Origin: an uncultured Clostridia bacterium
Lineage (GTDB): Bacteria; Bacillota; Clostridia; Christensenellales; UBA1242
DNA: 52,206 nucleotides
Assembly: GCA_930990515.1 (NCBI GenBank)
Contig: CAKNPS010000006.1
Coordinates: 1 to 52,206 of the forward strand
Direction: 5' to 3'
Shown here: in pieces, positions 31,580 to 41,500 of the stretch
How positions within the stretch are numbered: the first letter of the stretch is position 1
Layout: the number at the start of each line of letters is the position of its first letter
Program-made: the position numbers and the translations under genes
The notes under the pieces: generated by a model
The model's input: only the letters and a program-made list of their open reading frames with translations
Told to the model about the DNA's origin: nothing
The model's database searches: none

Positions 31580-32110
31580 ATGGAACACTCAAAGGAACCT
31601 AAATGGTATGTTCTTCACACTTTTTCAGGTTATGAAAATGTGGCTAAAGAAAATTTGGAAAATGTTGTTGAAAAATTTGGACTTCAAGATCGTATTTTTG
31701 ACATTGTCATTCCAGAAGAAGATGTGATTGAAGAAAAGAACGGAAAACAAAAACTTGTGACCAGAAAGAGTATGCCTTGCTATATTCTCATTAAAATGAT
31801 TTACGGCGATGACCTTTGGCATAACATCACAAGAACAAGGGGAGTTACTGGTTTTGTTGGCCCAAAAGGAAGACCGCTTGCTCTTACTGACGAAGAAGTA
31901 ATGAAAATGCGTCTTGAAAAAATCAAAGTGGAAACAGATATTGCTGTTGGTGATAATGTTGAAATCATTGAAGGACCACTCGACAAAATGGTTGGTAAAG
32001 TTGTGGCTGTAAATACTGACAACAATCAACTTACAGTTGCTGTTGAGATGTTTGGGCGTGAAAACAAAGTGGAACTCACATTTGAGCAAGTTCACAAAAT
32101 TAATGCTTAA
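31580..32110 (+). CDS. nusG: transcription termination/antitermination factor NusG (176 aa)
   Basis: NGN domain (KWYVLHTFSGYENVAKENLENVVEKFGL...CYILIKMIYGDDLWHNITRTRGVTGFVG) and C-terminal KOW domain (IAVGDNVEIIEGPLDKMVGKVVAVN) are complete. It binds RNA polymerase and couples it to the ribosome or Rho. AAGGAG ribosome site, 23 bases after secE. Confidence 0.96.
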   Translation: MEHSKEPKWYVLHTFSGYENVAKENLENVVEKFGLQDRIFDIVIPEEDVIEEKNGKQKLVTRKSMPCYILIKMIYGDDLWHNITRTRGVTGFVGPKGRPLALTDEEVMKMRLEKIKVETDIAVGDNVEIIEGPLDKMVGKVVAVNTDNNQLTVAVEMFGRENKVELTFEQVHKINA

Positions 32111-32143
32111 TGTAAAGATTATTCATTTTGAAAGGCAGTCTAT

Positions 32144-32329
32144 ATGAATGAAAATAGAACTAAAAATGATAGATTCATTAAAACATTGGCTTTTAATGAT
32201 GAAAAACAAAGCAGAAAACTCAAAGGAATACGGAAAACTCTTTCTCGTGGAAGTGAATGTTATTTGCATCAAAACAGCGACAAAAAACCTTACGTTAAAT
32301 TAAAAAATGACGATGAAAGAACTTTATAA
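32144..32329 (+). CDS. unrecognised 61-aa basic protein between nusG and rplK
   Basis: The ATG at 32144 follows GAAAGG. The product is small and basic (MNENRTKNDRFIKTLAFNDEKQSRKLKGIRKTLSRGSECYLHQNSDKKPYVKLKND), possibly RNA-binding by charge only. Most bacteria have nothing between nusG and the rplK leader, so this is an insertion in a conserved operon. It might be a chance ORF, but start context and codon use look real. Confidence 0.45.
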   Translation: MNENRTKNDRFIKTLAFNDEKQSRKLKGIRKTLSRGSECYLHQNSDKKPYVKLKNDDERTL

Positions 32330-32331
32330 AT

Positions 32332-32426
32332 GATATTTTAGGCTTTTGCCTTTAAAATATTGTCCGTCATGACATTAAACTGTCAAATTTTGTGGGAGAA
32401 CGATTTAGCCCGTTCAATTCACCACA
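32332..32426 (+). promoter_or_regulatory. structured leader of rplK-rplA
   Basis: The first hairpin is gatattttaggc pairing with gcctttaaaatat (32332-32360). The second is a two-part stem, TGTGG (32391-32395) with CCACA (32422-32426), enclosing GAACG (32398-32402) with CGTTC (32411-32415). The GGAGGG ribosome site follows directly. Leaders before rplK commonly carry the L1 binding site for feedback control; that this one does is inference. Confidence 0.5.
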
Positions 32427-32439
32427 TTAGGAGGGAAAA

Positions 32440-32868
32440 ATGGCTGAAAAGAAAATTAAAGCAGTTGTAAAATTACAACTCGAAGCGGGTAAAGCCACCC
32501 CAGGACCACCTGTAGGTTCTTCTCTTGGACCACACGGAATTAATATCGCTGGCTTTACAAAAGAATTTAATGAAAAAACCGCTAATCAAATGGGGTATAT
32601 CATTCCTGTTGTGATTACTATCTATGAAGATAGAAGTTTCACATTCGTTTTGAAAACTCCACCTGCTGCTGTTCTTATTAAGAAAGCAATCAATGTTGAA
32701 ACTGGTTCTGGTAAACCAAACAAACAAAAAGTCGGAAAAATCACTAAAGAGCAGATTAGAAAAATCGCTGAAACAAAAATGCCTGACCTTAATGCAGCAT
32801 CAATCGAAGCCGCTATGAGCATGGTTGCTGGAACTGCAAGAAGTATGGGCGTTGAAGTCGTTGATTAA
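32440..32868 (+). CDS. rplK: ribosomal protein uL11 (142 aa)
   Basis: Complete: [40 protein letters not shown] at the N-terminus and the rRNA-binding C-terminal domain [39 protein letters not shown]. It is part of the GTPase-associated stalk base. AGGAGGG ribosome site; rplA follows after 11 bases. Confidence 0.98.
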   Translation: MAEKKIKAVVKLQLEAGKATPGPPVGSSLGPHGINIAGFTKEFNEKTANQMGYIIPVVITIYEDRSFTFVLKTPPAAVLIKKAINVETGSGKPNKQKVGKITKEQIRKIAETKMPDLNAASIEAAMSMVAGTARSMGVEVVD

Positions 32869-32879
32869 GGAGGAGCATA

Positions 32880-33563
32880 ATGAATAAGGGTAAAAGATAT
32901 TTAAAGAGCCTTGAAAGTTATGACAAATCTAAGTCATACGATATAGGCGATGCTATGGATAATGTTTTAAACACTGCAACTGCTAAGTTTGATGAATCAA
33001 TTGAAGTTCATGTTAGACTTGGCGTTGATGGAAGACAAGCTGACCAACAAGTTCGTGGTGTTGTTGTTCTTCCAAACGGAACAGGTAAATCTGTTAAAGT
33101 TTTAGTTATTGCTCGTGGCGATAAAGCAAACGAAGCAACAACTGCTGGTGCTGACTATGTCGGTGCTGAAGAAATGGTAACAAAAATCTCTGGCGGATGG
33201 CTTGATTTTGATGTCTGCATCACCACACCTGATATGATGGGTGTTGTAGGAAGAATTGCAAGAATCCTTGGACCTAAAGGTTTAATGCCAAACCCAAAGA
33301 GCGGAACAGTTACAAACGATGTTGCAAAGGCTATTAAAGATGTTAAGGCTGGTAAAGTTGAATATAGACTTGACAAAACAAACAATGTTCACGTAATTAT
33401 TGGAAAGAAGAGTTTTGGTAAAGAAAAACTTATTGAAAACTTCAAAACAATTATGGAAGCAATTGTTAAGGCTAAACCAGCAGCTGCAAAAGGTCAATAC
33501 ATCAAAGGTGTTACACTTGCATCATCAATGGGACCTGGCGTTAAAGTAAGTTATAACATTTAA
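32880..33563 (+). CDS. rplA: ribosomal protein uL1 (227 aa)
   Basis: Full-length with [55 protein letters not shown] and [19 protein letters not shown]. It forms the L1 stalk and usually represses its own operon. rplJ and rplL, normally next, are not found in the following DNA. Confidence 0.98.
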   Translation: MNKGKRYLKSLESYDKSKSYDIGDAMDNVLNTATAKFDESIEVHVRLGVDGRQADQQVRGVVVLPNGTGKSVKVLVIARGDKANEATTAGADYVGAEEMVTKISGGWLDFDVCITTPDMMGVVGRIARILGPKGLMPNPKSGTVTNDVAKAIKDVKAGKVEYRLDKTNNVHVIIGKKSFGKEKLIENFKTIMEAIVKAKPAAAKGQYIKGVTLASSMGPGVKVSYNI

Positions 33564-33610
33564 TTTAATGTTTAACGAGCGTGCTTAAAACTTCTATTTT
33601 TATTGACTAT

Positions 33611-33636
33611 AAGGGCAGAAGTTTTCTTCTGCCTTT
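33611..33636 (+). terminator. hairpin after rplA, probable terminator
   Basis: Stem aagggcagaa / ttctgccttt with loop GTTTTC. No clean T-run follows (AAGTTTAAA), so termination may be weak. The rest of the 33564-33863 gap holds only the promoter of the next gene. It does not contain a recognisable L10 leader. Confidence 0.5.
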
Positions 33637-33773
33637 AAGTTTAAATATAGGGAAAAATTTTACATATTTAGGTTTTACCATATTCGACATTAAAAGTCTT
33701 TTTCCGCACGCATACTAAACTTACTAAAACACAAAATAACTTTTGAAATTTCTCTAAAACGAACCTATTTTGA

Positions 33774-33803
33774 TTGACTTGAGTGTGGGTTTTATATTAA
33801 AAT
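33774..33803 (+). promoter_or_regulatory. promoter of the 1474-aa surface protein gene
   Basis: TTGACT (33774-33779), an 18-base spacer and TAAAAT (33798-33803), leaving a leader of about 55 bases with ribosome site TTAGGAG before ATG 33864. Confidence 0.6.
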
Positions 33804-33863
33804 AGTTTTGTTATATGGAAAACAATTTGTTTTTCTTAAATTGGCGAATTAGGAGTAACTATT

Positions 33864-36800
33864 ATGAACGCAAAAAAATCAAAATCTATTTTTAAACTCT
33901 TAGCTTTAGTGCTTGCTGTTGCATTCACAGTTCTTTTTATTCCTGTAAATGAACTTACTGCATGGGCAAGAATGGCTCAAGATTATGTAGATTATTCTTA
34001 CATCAAAGTCGGAGATGACAAGCAAGAAATTAAGAACACCATCTATACTGGGGATAAATATTATATTCCTAAAGCATATATTGGTGGAAATAATAGTTTT
34101 GTTATTGGTGATGGTAAAACAAATACAATTATTAATGACAGAAATTCAAGTTCTACACTTGACGAAGTTGGAGATGCTCAACTTGTTTCTTCAAAAATCA
34201 CAGTAACTTATGGTTTAAGCACAAATGTTTCTGATGAAGGTTCTTCAAATGGTTTAACAATTGATGTTGAGCCTGCAAGCGAAGGAAATTCTGGTTCATT
34301 CGTTGCAAGCAGAGTTGGAACATACACAGTTTCTTATGCTTACACATATCAAGTTTACACTTCAGAAGGTGTTAAAGAATATGAAAATGTATATGATATG
34401 AAAGTCGTAAGTTCAATCTCTGATGCTTCAATTGAAATTGAAAACAATGGAGAGTATCTCTTCCCATCAATTATTGATGCAAGTTTATTGTCTAAACATG
34501 AAGTGAGTGATGGTGTTACACAATACGATGATGTAAATCTTCCAATTCCAACTGTATATGATGAAGATGGAGAAGAAGTTGAAAACATTATTTTAACACT
34601 TGATGCAAGCACAGCATCAGCAACACCAAGTGACAATTTAGACCATGATTATCTTTTGGTTTCTATGACCGGCGGTGAAAATGCTAGTAATCTTAGAGAA
34701 TACTTATCACTTAAAGATTTAGATGAAGATGAAGTTGATGAAACAGTGACACTTTCTGGAAATGCTTTCACTGAAATTGGAACAAACTATTCTTCATACA
34801 CAATTAAATATTCATATTACCATAACGGACAATTTGTTGTTTCAACAACAAAAACTGCTACAGTATATAATAAATATTATGAAAATTATAATGTAAACAA
34901 TTTAACAATGGAACTTGATGCTTCACTTACAACTTCTGCTCAACCAGGAATTGCTCAAACATTACCAGGTGTTGTTGTCACAACAAATGACAATGTTTCT
35001 CCAGCAAATGAAGAAATTGAAGTTCGTTATAAAGTCAAAGTTCGTTACCGTGCAAACAGAAGTGGCACATACAATGATCTTGATGCTTCATTATATAATA
35101 AGGAAGGTGAAGATCCAGTTATTGATAGTGACGGATATTTGCTTGACCCTACAACATTCACTCCACTTGAAGAAGGAAGTTACACATTTAATTATGAAGC
35201 TTATGATTTCTATGGCAACAAAATTGGTGCAACTTCAGATGGTAGATACGAATGGGAAAATATTCAAGATACAACCACCCCAACTGCAATCGTTTATGAT
35301 GCTTCTGCAAAAGATGAAAATGGAGATTTAACTTACGAAGAAGCTTCTGACAAACTTGCAAGATATCATGCTTATAACGGCGTTGTCGTTTATGCTGTTG
35401 GTCTTGAAGATAATTTAACAACAGTTGAAAATGCTTCACTTAAAAGAGTTGTTTATGCAAACAGCGAAGAACTCTTCACAATTGAAGATTATGACAACAA
35501 AAACTTAGTTTTCAATTATCGTGCTTCTTCTGTTGGAAACGATGCTTATCAACAACTTATTAACAACAATTACCTTATTAGAAAAGCTGTTGAAAAACAT
35601 AATGCTAGCGATGCTGAATATGATGTTACTGACGATATGACAATGCTTCGTTTCTTAAGAGAAAATAGGTATTTAATCGTTATTGATAATGGTGGAACTC
35701 AAGATTCTGTAACAAACACTTATGCAAGAAGTATTTATAATATGTTTAAGTCAGTCTTTGACGGAATTGAAGGTGCTAACATCACAGATGAAACATCTTT
35801 CTTAGAATATGTTAAGAATGCTGACAACAAAGATGCTCTTGAAGAATTAGGTTTCGCTTACATTAACAATGATAGAACTTTTGGTGCTCAAGCTTCTAAT
35901 GGCGGTTTCTCAAATTCTGCATTCCAAATTAGATATGTAGCACAAGATGAAGCAGGAAATTCTAACTATATCTCAAGAGATATGACATTCACAACAACAA
36001 TTGATACAACTCCACCTGAAGTTACAATTTCAACAAACTTTGATAGCATTTATAATAATACTGACGAAGTTGAATTTGCCGTTCCAACAGCAAGCGACGA
36101 CAATGATACTTCTTCAAGAATGAAAGTTCAAACTTATTATCGTTTCTTAAATGCTGATGGTGCAATTACAACAGAAATTAAGGACGAAGATGAAAATGTT
36201 ATCAACAATCTTAATGTTAATGATGTGTTTACTGATTTAACAAATCAAGATAACACTGATGAAAATGGTGATTCTTATTATGAAAGATATTCAACTTATG
36301 CTGGTGCTGGATATATCAACTTAACTGACAGCACTTTAAGCAATTACACAATTGACTTATCAGTTGGTGCAAAACTTGGTGCAACAAGAGTTCAAGTTTT
36401 CGCTTATGTTTATGACGATTATGGTAATGTAGGCGTTGTTGGTCAAGAATTTAATATTTCAAATGCAATTGATACAATGACACCAAGATTCCAAAGTGTT
36501 TCTGTAGATGACAATACTCCAACTTCTTATTCACAAGGAGATGACATTAATCTTCCAACAATTACAGTTAGAGATGATTATGTTGAATATATGGACTTTA
36601 ACATTGCAATCTACAACAATAGAGAAGATGGTTCAAGAATCGCTATGACAACACCATCAAATGCTACACAAACAAGAAACACTTATGATGCAACTTACAC
36701 AGTAAATGCAGGAACATTCAATGCTTCATTTGCTGGAGATTACACTGCATCAATCGAACTTAAAGATTATAACAATGCAAGAATTGTTGTGTTCACACAC

Positions 36801-38288
36801 TATACTGCAGAAAGAAGAACAATCGTTCAAGAACCTGTTGCTAACATTTCATTTGAAAATCAAACAGTTGAACTTGACGACACCCCTGTAATTTCTCTTC
36901 CAACTCCAACAATTTCATATTCAATTGATGGTTCTCTTGATTATGAAACATACAAAAATAGAGATTATTCTGGTGACAATGCTGAAAATGAACCTGCAAT
37001 AGTTTTAATTGGTGTTGACGAAAACGGAAATGCTACAGATTATGAAACAACTTATGGACAACAATCATCATTTACTCCAACCGAAAAAGGAGTTTACACT
37101 GTTAAATATACAACAAGATTAAGATACTTTGATACTGAAACCTTTGATTATGTTGAAGGCACAACCCAAGATAAAGTAAATGGCGAACTTGTAAATTATT
37201 TCACAGAAGATGCAACATTTGAAACAACTGGCTATAAAATCAAGATTGTTAACCCAACAACTTATGAAGTTTATGTGCCAGATAATGTTGCTGAACCAAC
37301 ATCTTACACTGTTTATACAGTTACAAAGAATGCAGAAGGTGACCTTGTGATTACTGATGCAGAAGGAGAACCTGCAAGCGGAACAATTACAACCAATATC
37401 ACTTCAGAAGTTTATGATAACTGGCAAGAAAACTTAAGAATGTATGTTTGGGAAAGTGATAATTTCACAGTTACAGTTAATGATACAACTGGACCAAAAA
37501 TCAAATCTTACAACTATATTGATGCAATTTCTTCAGACGCTTTAGAAAAAGAAAATGAAGGTGCTGCAAGAGGTTATAAGTTGCATGTTCAAGGAATTGA
37601 AGCAACTGATGCAAGTGGAATTGATTATTCTCGTTCAACTGTGACAATCACAAGAACTTATAAAGTTGATGGTTCAACAAGAACTAGTGTTGACAGTTTA
37701 ACTGATAAAATTAATGGTGAAGATTTCTATATTTCTCAAAATGGAACAGTTACAATTGCATATACTGTATATGACAATAATGGTAACTCTTCAACAGCAG
37801 AATATGTTATTCGTGCAGGAGATAACACAAATCCAATCATTCGTGTAAACACAGTTGACGAATCAGACTTCATTGCAAAAACATATTCGCTTTCAGATTT
37901 CCAAGATGGTTTATTTACAGTTGATTTAACAAAATTGACATTTAGTGATGATAAAACTGCAGAAGCAGATTTAGTTGTAACTTATGAATTTGTTAATGAC
38001 GACACTGATGACGAACCAATAAAAGCAGAAATTGAAAACGAAAATCAACTTGCTTACAAGATTGAATCAGTTGGTAATTATACTTTAACAGTTACTGTTA
38101 CTGATGAAGCAGGAAACTCAATTTCAAGAGATTTCAGTTTTGAAGTTACAGAAGCAACATCTGATGCTACACTCACATATAGAGTTATTGGAACTGTTTT
38201 AATTGTGATTTCAGTTCTTCTCCTTGCAGGTGTAATTATCTACTTTGTAGTTTCAAAAGTTAAACTTGATAAGGAACTTAAAAAATAA
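33864..38288 (+). CDS. large membrane-anchored surface protein with Ig-like repeats (1474 aa)
   Basis: Residues 1-~35 are a signal peptide (SKSIFKLLALVLAVAFTVLFIP). The body is Thr/Asn/Asp/Tyr-rich, almost all beta, and made of Ig-like modules recognisable by closing strands. Examples are VGTYTVSYAYTY, EGSYTFNYEAYDFYGN, YVAQDEAGNSNY followed by DTTPPEVTI, KGVYTVKYTTRLRY, and VGNYTLTVTVTDEAGNSISRDFSFEV. The C-terminus has one hydrophobic helix (VIGTVLIVISVLLLAGVIIYFVV) and a basic tail (SKVKLDKELKK), so it is held by the membrane rather than by sortase; no LPxTG motif is seen. Likely an adhesin or surface-layer-type stalk. It converges on a second, larger protein of the same design. Confidence 0.85.
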   Translation: MNAKKSKSIFKLLALVLAVAFTVLFIPVNELTAWARMAQDYVDYSYIKVGDDKQEIKNTIYTGDKYYIPKAYIGGNNSFVIGDGKTNTIINDRNSSSTLDEVGDAQLVSSKITVTYGLSTNVSDEGSSNGLTIDVEPASEGNSGSFVASRVGTYTVSYAYTYQVYTSEGVKEYENVYDMKVVSSISDASIEIENNGEYLFPSIIDASLLSKHEVSDGVTQYDDVNLPIPTVYDEDGEEVENIILTLDASTASATPSDNLDHDYLLVSMTGGENASNLREYLSLKDLDEDEVDETVTLSGNAFTEIGTNYSSYTIKYSYYHNGQFVVSTTKTATVYNKYYENYNVNNLTMELDASLTTSAQPGIAQTLPGVVVTTNDNVSPANEEIEVRYKVKVRYRANRSGTYNDLDASLYNKEGEDPVIDSDGYLLDPTTFTPLEEGSYTFNYEAYDFYGNKIGATSDGRYEWENIQDTTTPTAIVYDASAKDENGDLTYEEASDKLARYHAYNGVVVYAVGLEDNLTTVENASLKRVVYANSEELFTIEDYDNKNLVFNYRASSVGNDAYQQLINNNYLIRKAVEKHNASDAEYDVTDDMTMLRFLRENRYLIVIDNGGTQDSVTNTYARSIYNMFKSVFDGIEGANITDETSFLEYVKNADNKDALEELGFAYINNDRTFGAQASNGGFSNSAFQIRYVAQDEAGNSNYISRDMTFTTTIDTTPPEVTISTNFDSIYNNTDEVEFAVPTASDDNDTSSRMKVQTYYRFLNADGAITTEIKDEDENVINNLNVNDVFTDLTNQDNTDENGDSYYERYSTYAGAGYINLTDSTLSNYTIDLSVGAKLGATRVQVFAYVYDDYGNVGVVGQEFNISNAIDTMTPRFQSVSVDDNTPTSYSQGDDINLPTITVRDDYVEYMDFNIAIYNNREDGSRIAMTTPSNATQTRNTYDATYTVNAGTFNASFAGDYTASIELKDYNNARIVVFTHYTAERRTIVQEPVANISFENQTVELDDTPVISLPTPTISYSIDGSLDYETYKNRDYSGDNAENEPAIVLIGVDENGNATDYETTYGQQSSFTPTEKGVYTVKYTTRLRYFDTETFDYVEGTTQDKVNGELVNYFTEDATFETTGYKIKIVNPTTYEVYVPDNVAEPTSYTVYTVTKNAEGDLVITDAEGEPASGTITTNITSEVYDNWQENLRMYVWESDNFTVTVNDTTGPKIKSYNYIDAISSDALEKENEGAARGYKLHVQGIEATDASGIDYSRSTVTITRTYKVDGSTRTSVDSLTDKINGEDFYISQNGTVTIAYTVYDNNGNSSTAEYVIRAGDNTNPIIRVNTVDESDFIAKTYSLSDFQDGLFTVDLTKLTFSDDKTAEADLVVTYEFVNDDTDDEPIKAEIENENQLAYKIESVGNYTLTVTVTDEAGNSISRDFSFEVTEATSDATLTYRVIGTVLIVISVLLLAGVIIYFVVSKVKLDKELKK

Positions 38289-38301
38289 TAAAATCAAAAT
38301 A

Positions 38302-38330
38302 AAAAAATAGCGACTTAATCGCTATTTTTT
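38302..38330 (+). terminator. terminator of the 1474-aa gene
   Basis: A perfect stem aaaaaatagcga / tcgctatttttt with loop CTTAA and T-run, 14 bases after the stop. Confidence 0.9.
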
Positions 38331-38472
38331 TATTTATTGATACTTTTTATAGATGTGAATTTCATAACTTAATTAAATGTAAATTTTTCCGTGATTAATA
38401 AATTTTCCGACACAAACTCATTTTAGGATTGCTATTAGAAAAAATAAATGTTAAAAAATTATGAAAAAAAAT

Positions 38473-38504
38473 AAAAGGCTATATTTTAGCCTTTTATTTT
38501 TTTA
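38473..38504 (-). terminator. terminator of the 2798-aa gene
   Basis: Stem aaaaggct / agcctttt with loop ATATTTT and A/T tracts on both sides. It is placed to end the minus-strand giant gene and could also back up the other. Between the two terminators (38331-38472) I see nothing. Confidence 0.8.
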
Positions 38505-38541
38505 TAATTTAGTTAATTTTGAATTATACTCAAATAGTTTA

Positions 38542-41500
38542 CTATTTAACTGATATTCTCTTTCTTAATACGATAATCAAGATAATTACAACAAGAACAA
38601 CAAGAACAGAAACCACAATGGCGATTATTGTTGCAGCATTGAATGGCTCATTTTTAGTTACTTTTGCACTGTAAAGTAAGTTGCCACTTGGTGATACAAG
38701 TTGAATGAAATATTCGTTTGTATCTTCAATTGTATAACTTTGAACACCTATGCTTAATGCATTAACGCTGTAACTATATTCTGTTTGAACTCTATTGTCA
38801 TTATAGTAAATTATTTGAAGCGTACTTTCGCCAAATTCATCATAAATGTTTTCAGCATTGAATTGAACTGTGATTGGACTTGTTGTCGATTCTCCAGCAT
38901 TTATTGATGTATAAATAAGGTTTTCACGCCCCACTTGAATTGTAACTTGGAATGTCCAACTTGTTTGTGTGCTATCGCTGTTATAAAGTTTTTCATTACT
39001 ATTGACTGTTATTATATAAGTTCCTGCACCTGTTTTTTCATCTAAGTATGATAATGTCAATTCAGCAAGATAAGTTTTTTGGTCAACAACAATTGTATCA
39101 AGGTTAAGTGACCTAATGTAGACATCTGTCATATCAACGCCGTCTTTTTCAATTGATTGTATGTAGTAATTTGAATACTTGTTGATTATGAATGAATAGC
39201 GATATTCATTTGGATTTAGAATTGTAAAGTAGTAAGTTTGACTTCTGATGTTTGTTTCATCACGACTTGAAACCGCTGAGAATGTAACTCCATAATATCC
39301 TGTTTCTGTGAATGTGTAAGCACCATCGGTTAATGAGTAGCCAGTATATTCTGTTCCGTTTCTGGTAACGCTTAAACTTACGCCTTCAGCAGTGTAGTAT
39401 GAAGAAGTGTTTGTGTCAAGTCTTAAAACTATTGTTCCATTGTATATTGCTTCACTGATTGGTTCTGTTGTTTCTTCAGTGTCAGTTATTGGATTTGTGT
39501 AGGTTACTGTAAATGGAATATCTTTTAAGAATGTTAATGTAAATGACTCGGTTTGAGCAATATTTCCATAATTGAATATTTGAACGTTTCCTGCTGTATC
39601 TTCAAAAGATATTCTATATCTACCTGAGCGGGTTATATATGTGTAATAATAATCTCTTCCGTTCACTGTTTCACTGTAAATCACTGGATTTAACTCATGC
39701 CCATTCTTTGTGATATGGATTTCAATAACATTTTGTTCAATTGCATAATATTTTGACCAACGAAGTTTTAGTTGCGTTATTGATGAAGATTCTGGAACAA
39801 TATAGTCTAAACTAGAAGAAGAAATTAGATTTGCGTTTGTATCAATTATTCCTGCAGAATTGTATGTGTAGAATTCACTAGTAAATTGATTTGTAGGTTC
39901 TATATAAGTGATGGCAATTTGTGTGTCGAATCTAGGAATATTTGTTATACCAACAATGTTGTTAAGGTTAGAAATTGTGTAAATGTAAGTTCTAACATTT
40001 TCAGCATCTTGGTAGAATACACTTTCTTCACGCCACTCTATTAATTGTTCGGCATTTGTTATGATGTCTAAATATGAATCTCTATCAGCATAGTTGATAT
40101 TTACAATATAGTGATTTGCAAAAACGCGTCTATTTGATGTGCCCGGAGTTGTATATGTTTGACCTGATTTTTCAACAATTTCAACCGCATCGCCTCTTTG
40201 TAATGTTACATAATACGCTGTTGTGAGTGTTGAAGACAATCTAAAGTTGTAAACGCTGCTTGGAGGTATTACTTCAAAAATGTAATTATGGTTGCCAGTT
40301 TGGTCAATATAACCTAAATTTCTAATTTCATCTAAGTCATACCACACTCTTAAGTAATATTCTTGCTGTTCAATATCTTCAGGGCAACTGATTTCCGTTC
40401 CGCTTTCAATTTCTGACCAAATTACACCATCAGTTGAAATTTCAAATTTTACAGGTAAGAAAGATGTGTTTGTTCTAAAATTTAATGTTACACGGGAGTA
40501 ATAATCAACTTGGTTAACATCATTGAGTCCTAAGATGCTTTCAGTAACAATTCTTCCATTTGATGTAAAGTAAAATTCATTGTTAATGTTTTCCATTGTT
40601 TCTGTTTCTGGCAATGGTATTTCATTGTTTAAAATGAAGTAAACTGACTTAACAGGTGGATCATTAGCGTCAACTCTTGCAGTGTCATAAATGTCTAATC
40701 TAAAGCGGTAAGAGTAATTTATTGCACCATCTCGAACGTCATAGGTTAGGGTTACAATGGAATTTGAATTAGTTGTTCTGTTTGGTAAAACAACAAAGGA
40801 ATTTTCTTCTGTTATTTCCACCCAACCAGCATCTTCATATTGATATTGTCTTACTGAATACTTTGCTTCATTATAAGTATATCTAAAGTTGTCAGAAGTG
40901 ATATAATATAGGTTATTATCTTCTGCATAGAATGAGTAAAGTGTGTTACCTGATGATATTTCTTGATAGCCAGTTGTTTCATTATATAAGTGAATTTCTG
41001 TGTAAGTTGTGCCATAGTTGTCTGTAAATTCATATACAATTCTCGTGTTGTCAACAAGATTTAAATTAGGATTTAATTCAAATGTAAGTGTTGTTGCTGT
41101 GTATGTAACAATTACATCTTGTGAACTTTGCCATAAGTCAGAATAACCAAATGGATTTTCAAATTCGTCACTATAGTAAACAACTTCGGCTGTTCCTGTT
41201 GCATCTGAAGCAGGGGTGTATATCTTAATTTTTGTTAAGTATGGATAAGCGGTGGTTGTGCTTTCAAGTTCAGCATTTGTCGGGGTTGTAAATGTGATGT
41301 ATTCTCTTGATTGCTCACTTGTAAGTGTTGCTGATAAAGTTGTGTTTCTTGTGTTTAAATAGATGTTTGTTTGTCCGCCAAGAACTGTGTCATAGAATGA
41401 GATTGAACTTTTGTATCTTGAGTTCCTTGAACCGTCAAAGATTGTTGAAACATCAACTTCATTGAATTCTTCGCCGTCAATTCTGTAAATTCGGTCGCCA

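Noticed and set aside
33564..33863. A ribosomal L10 leader after rplA.
   Set aside because: The hairpin lacks the known L10-leader bases and no rplJ follows; the next gene is a surface protein.
38150..38290. LPxTG sortase anchors at the ends of the giant proteins.
   Set aside because: Neither C-terminus has LPxTG or a close variant before the membrane helix; the helix plus basic tail indicates a plain membrane anchor.
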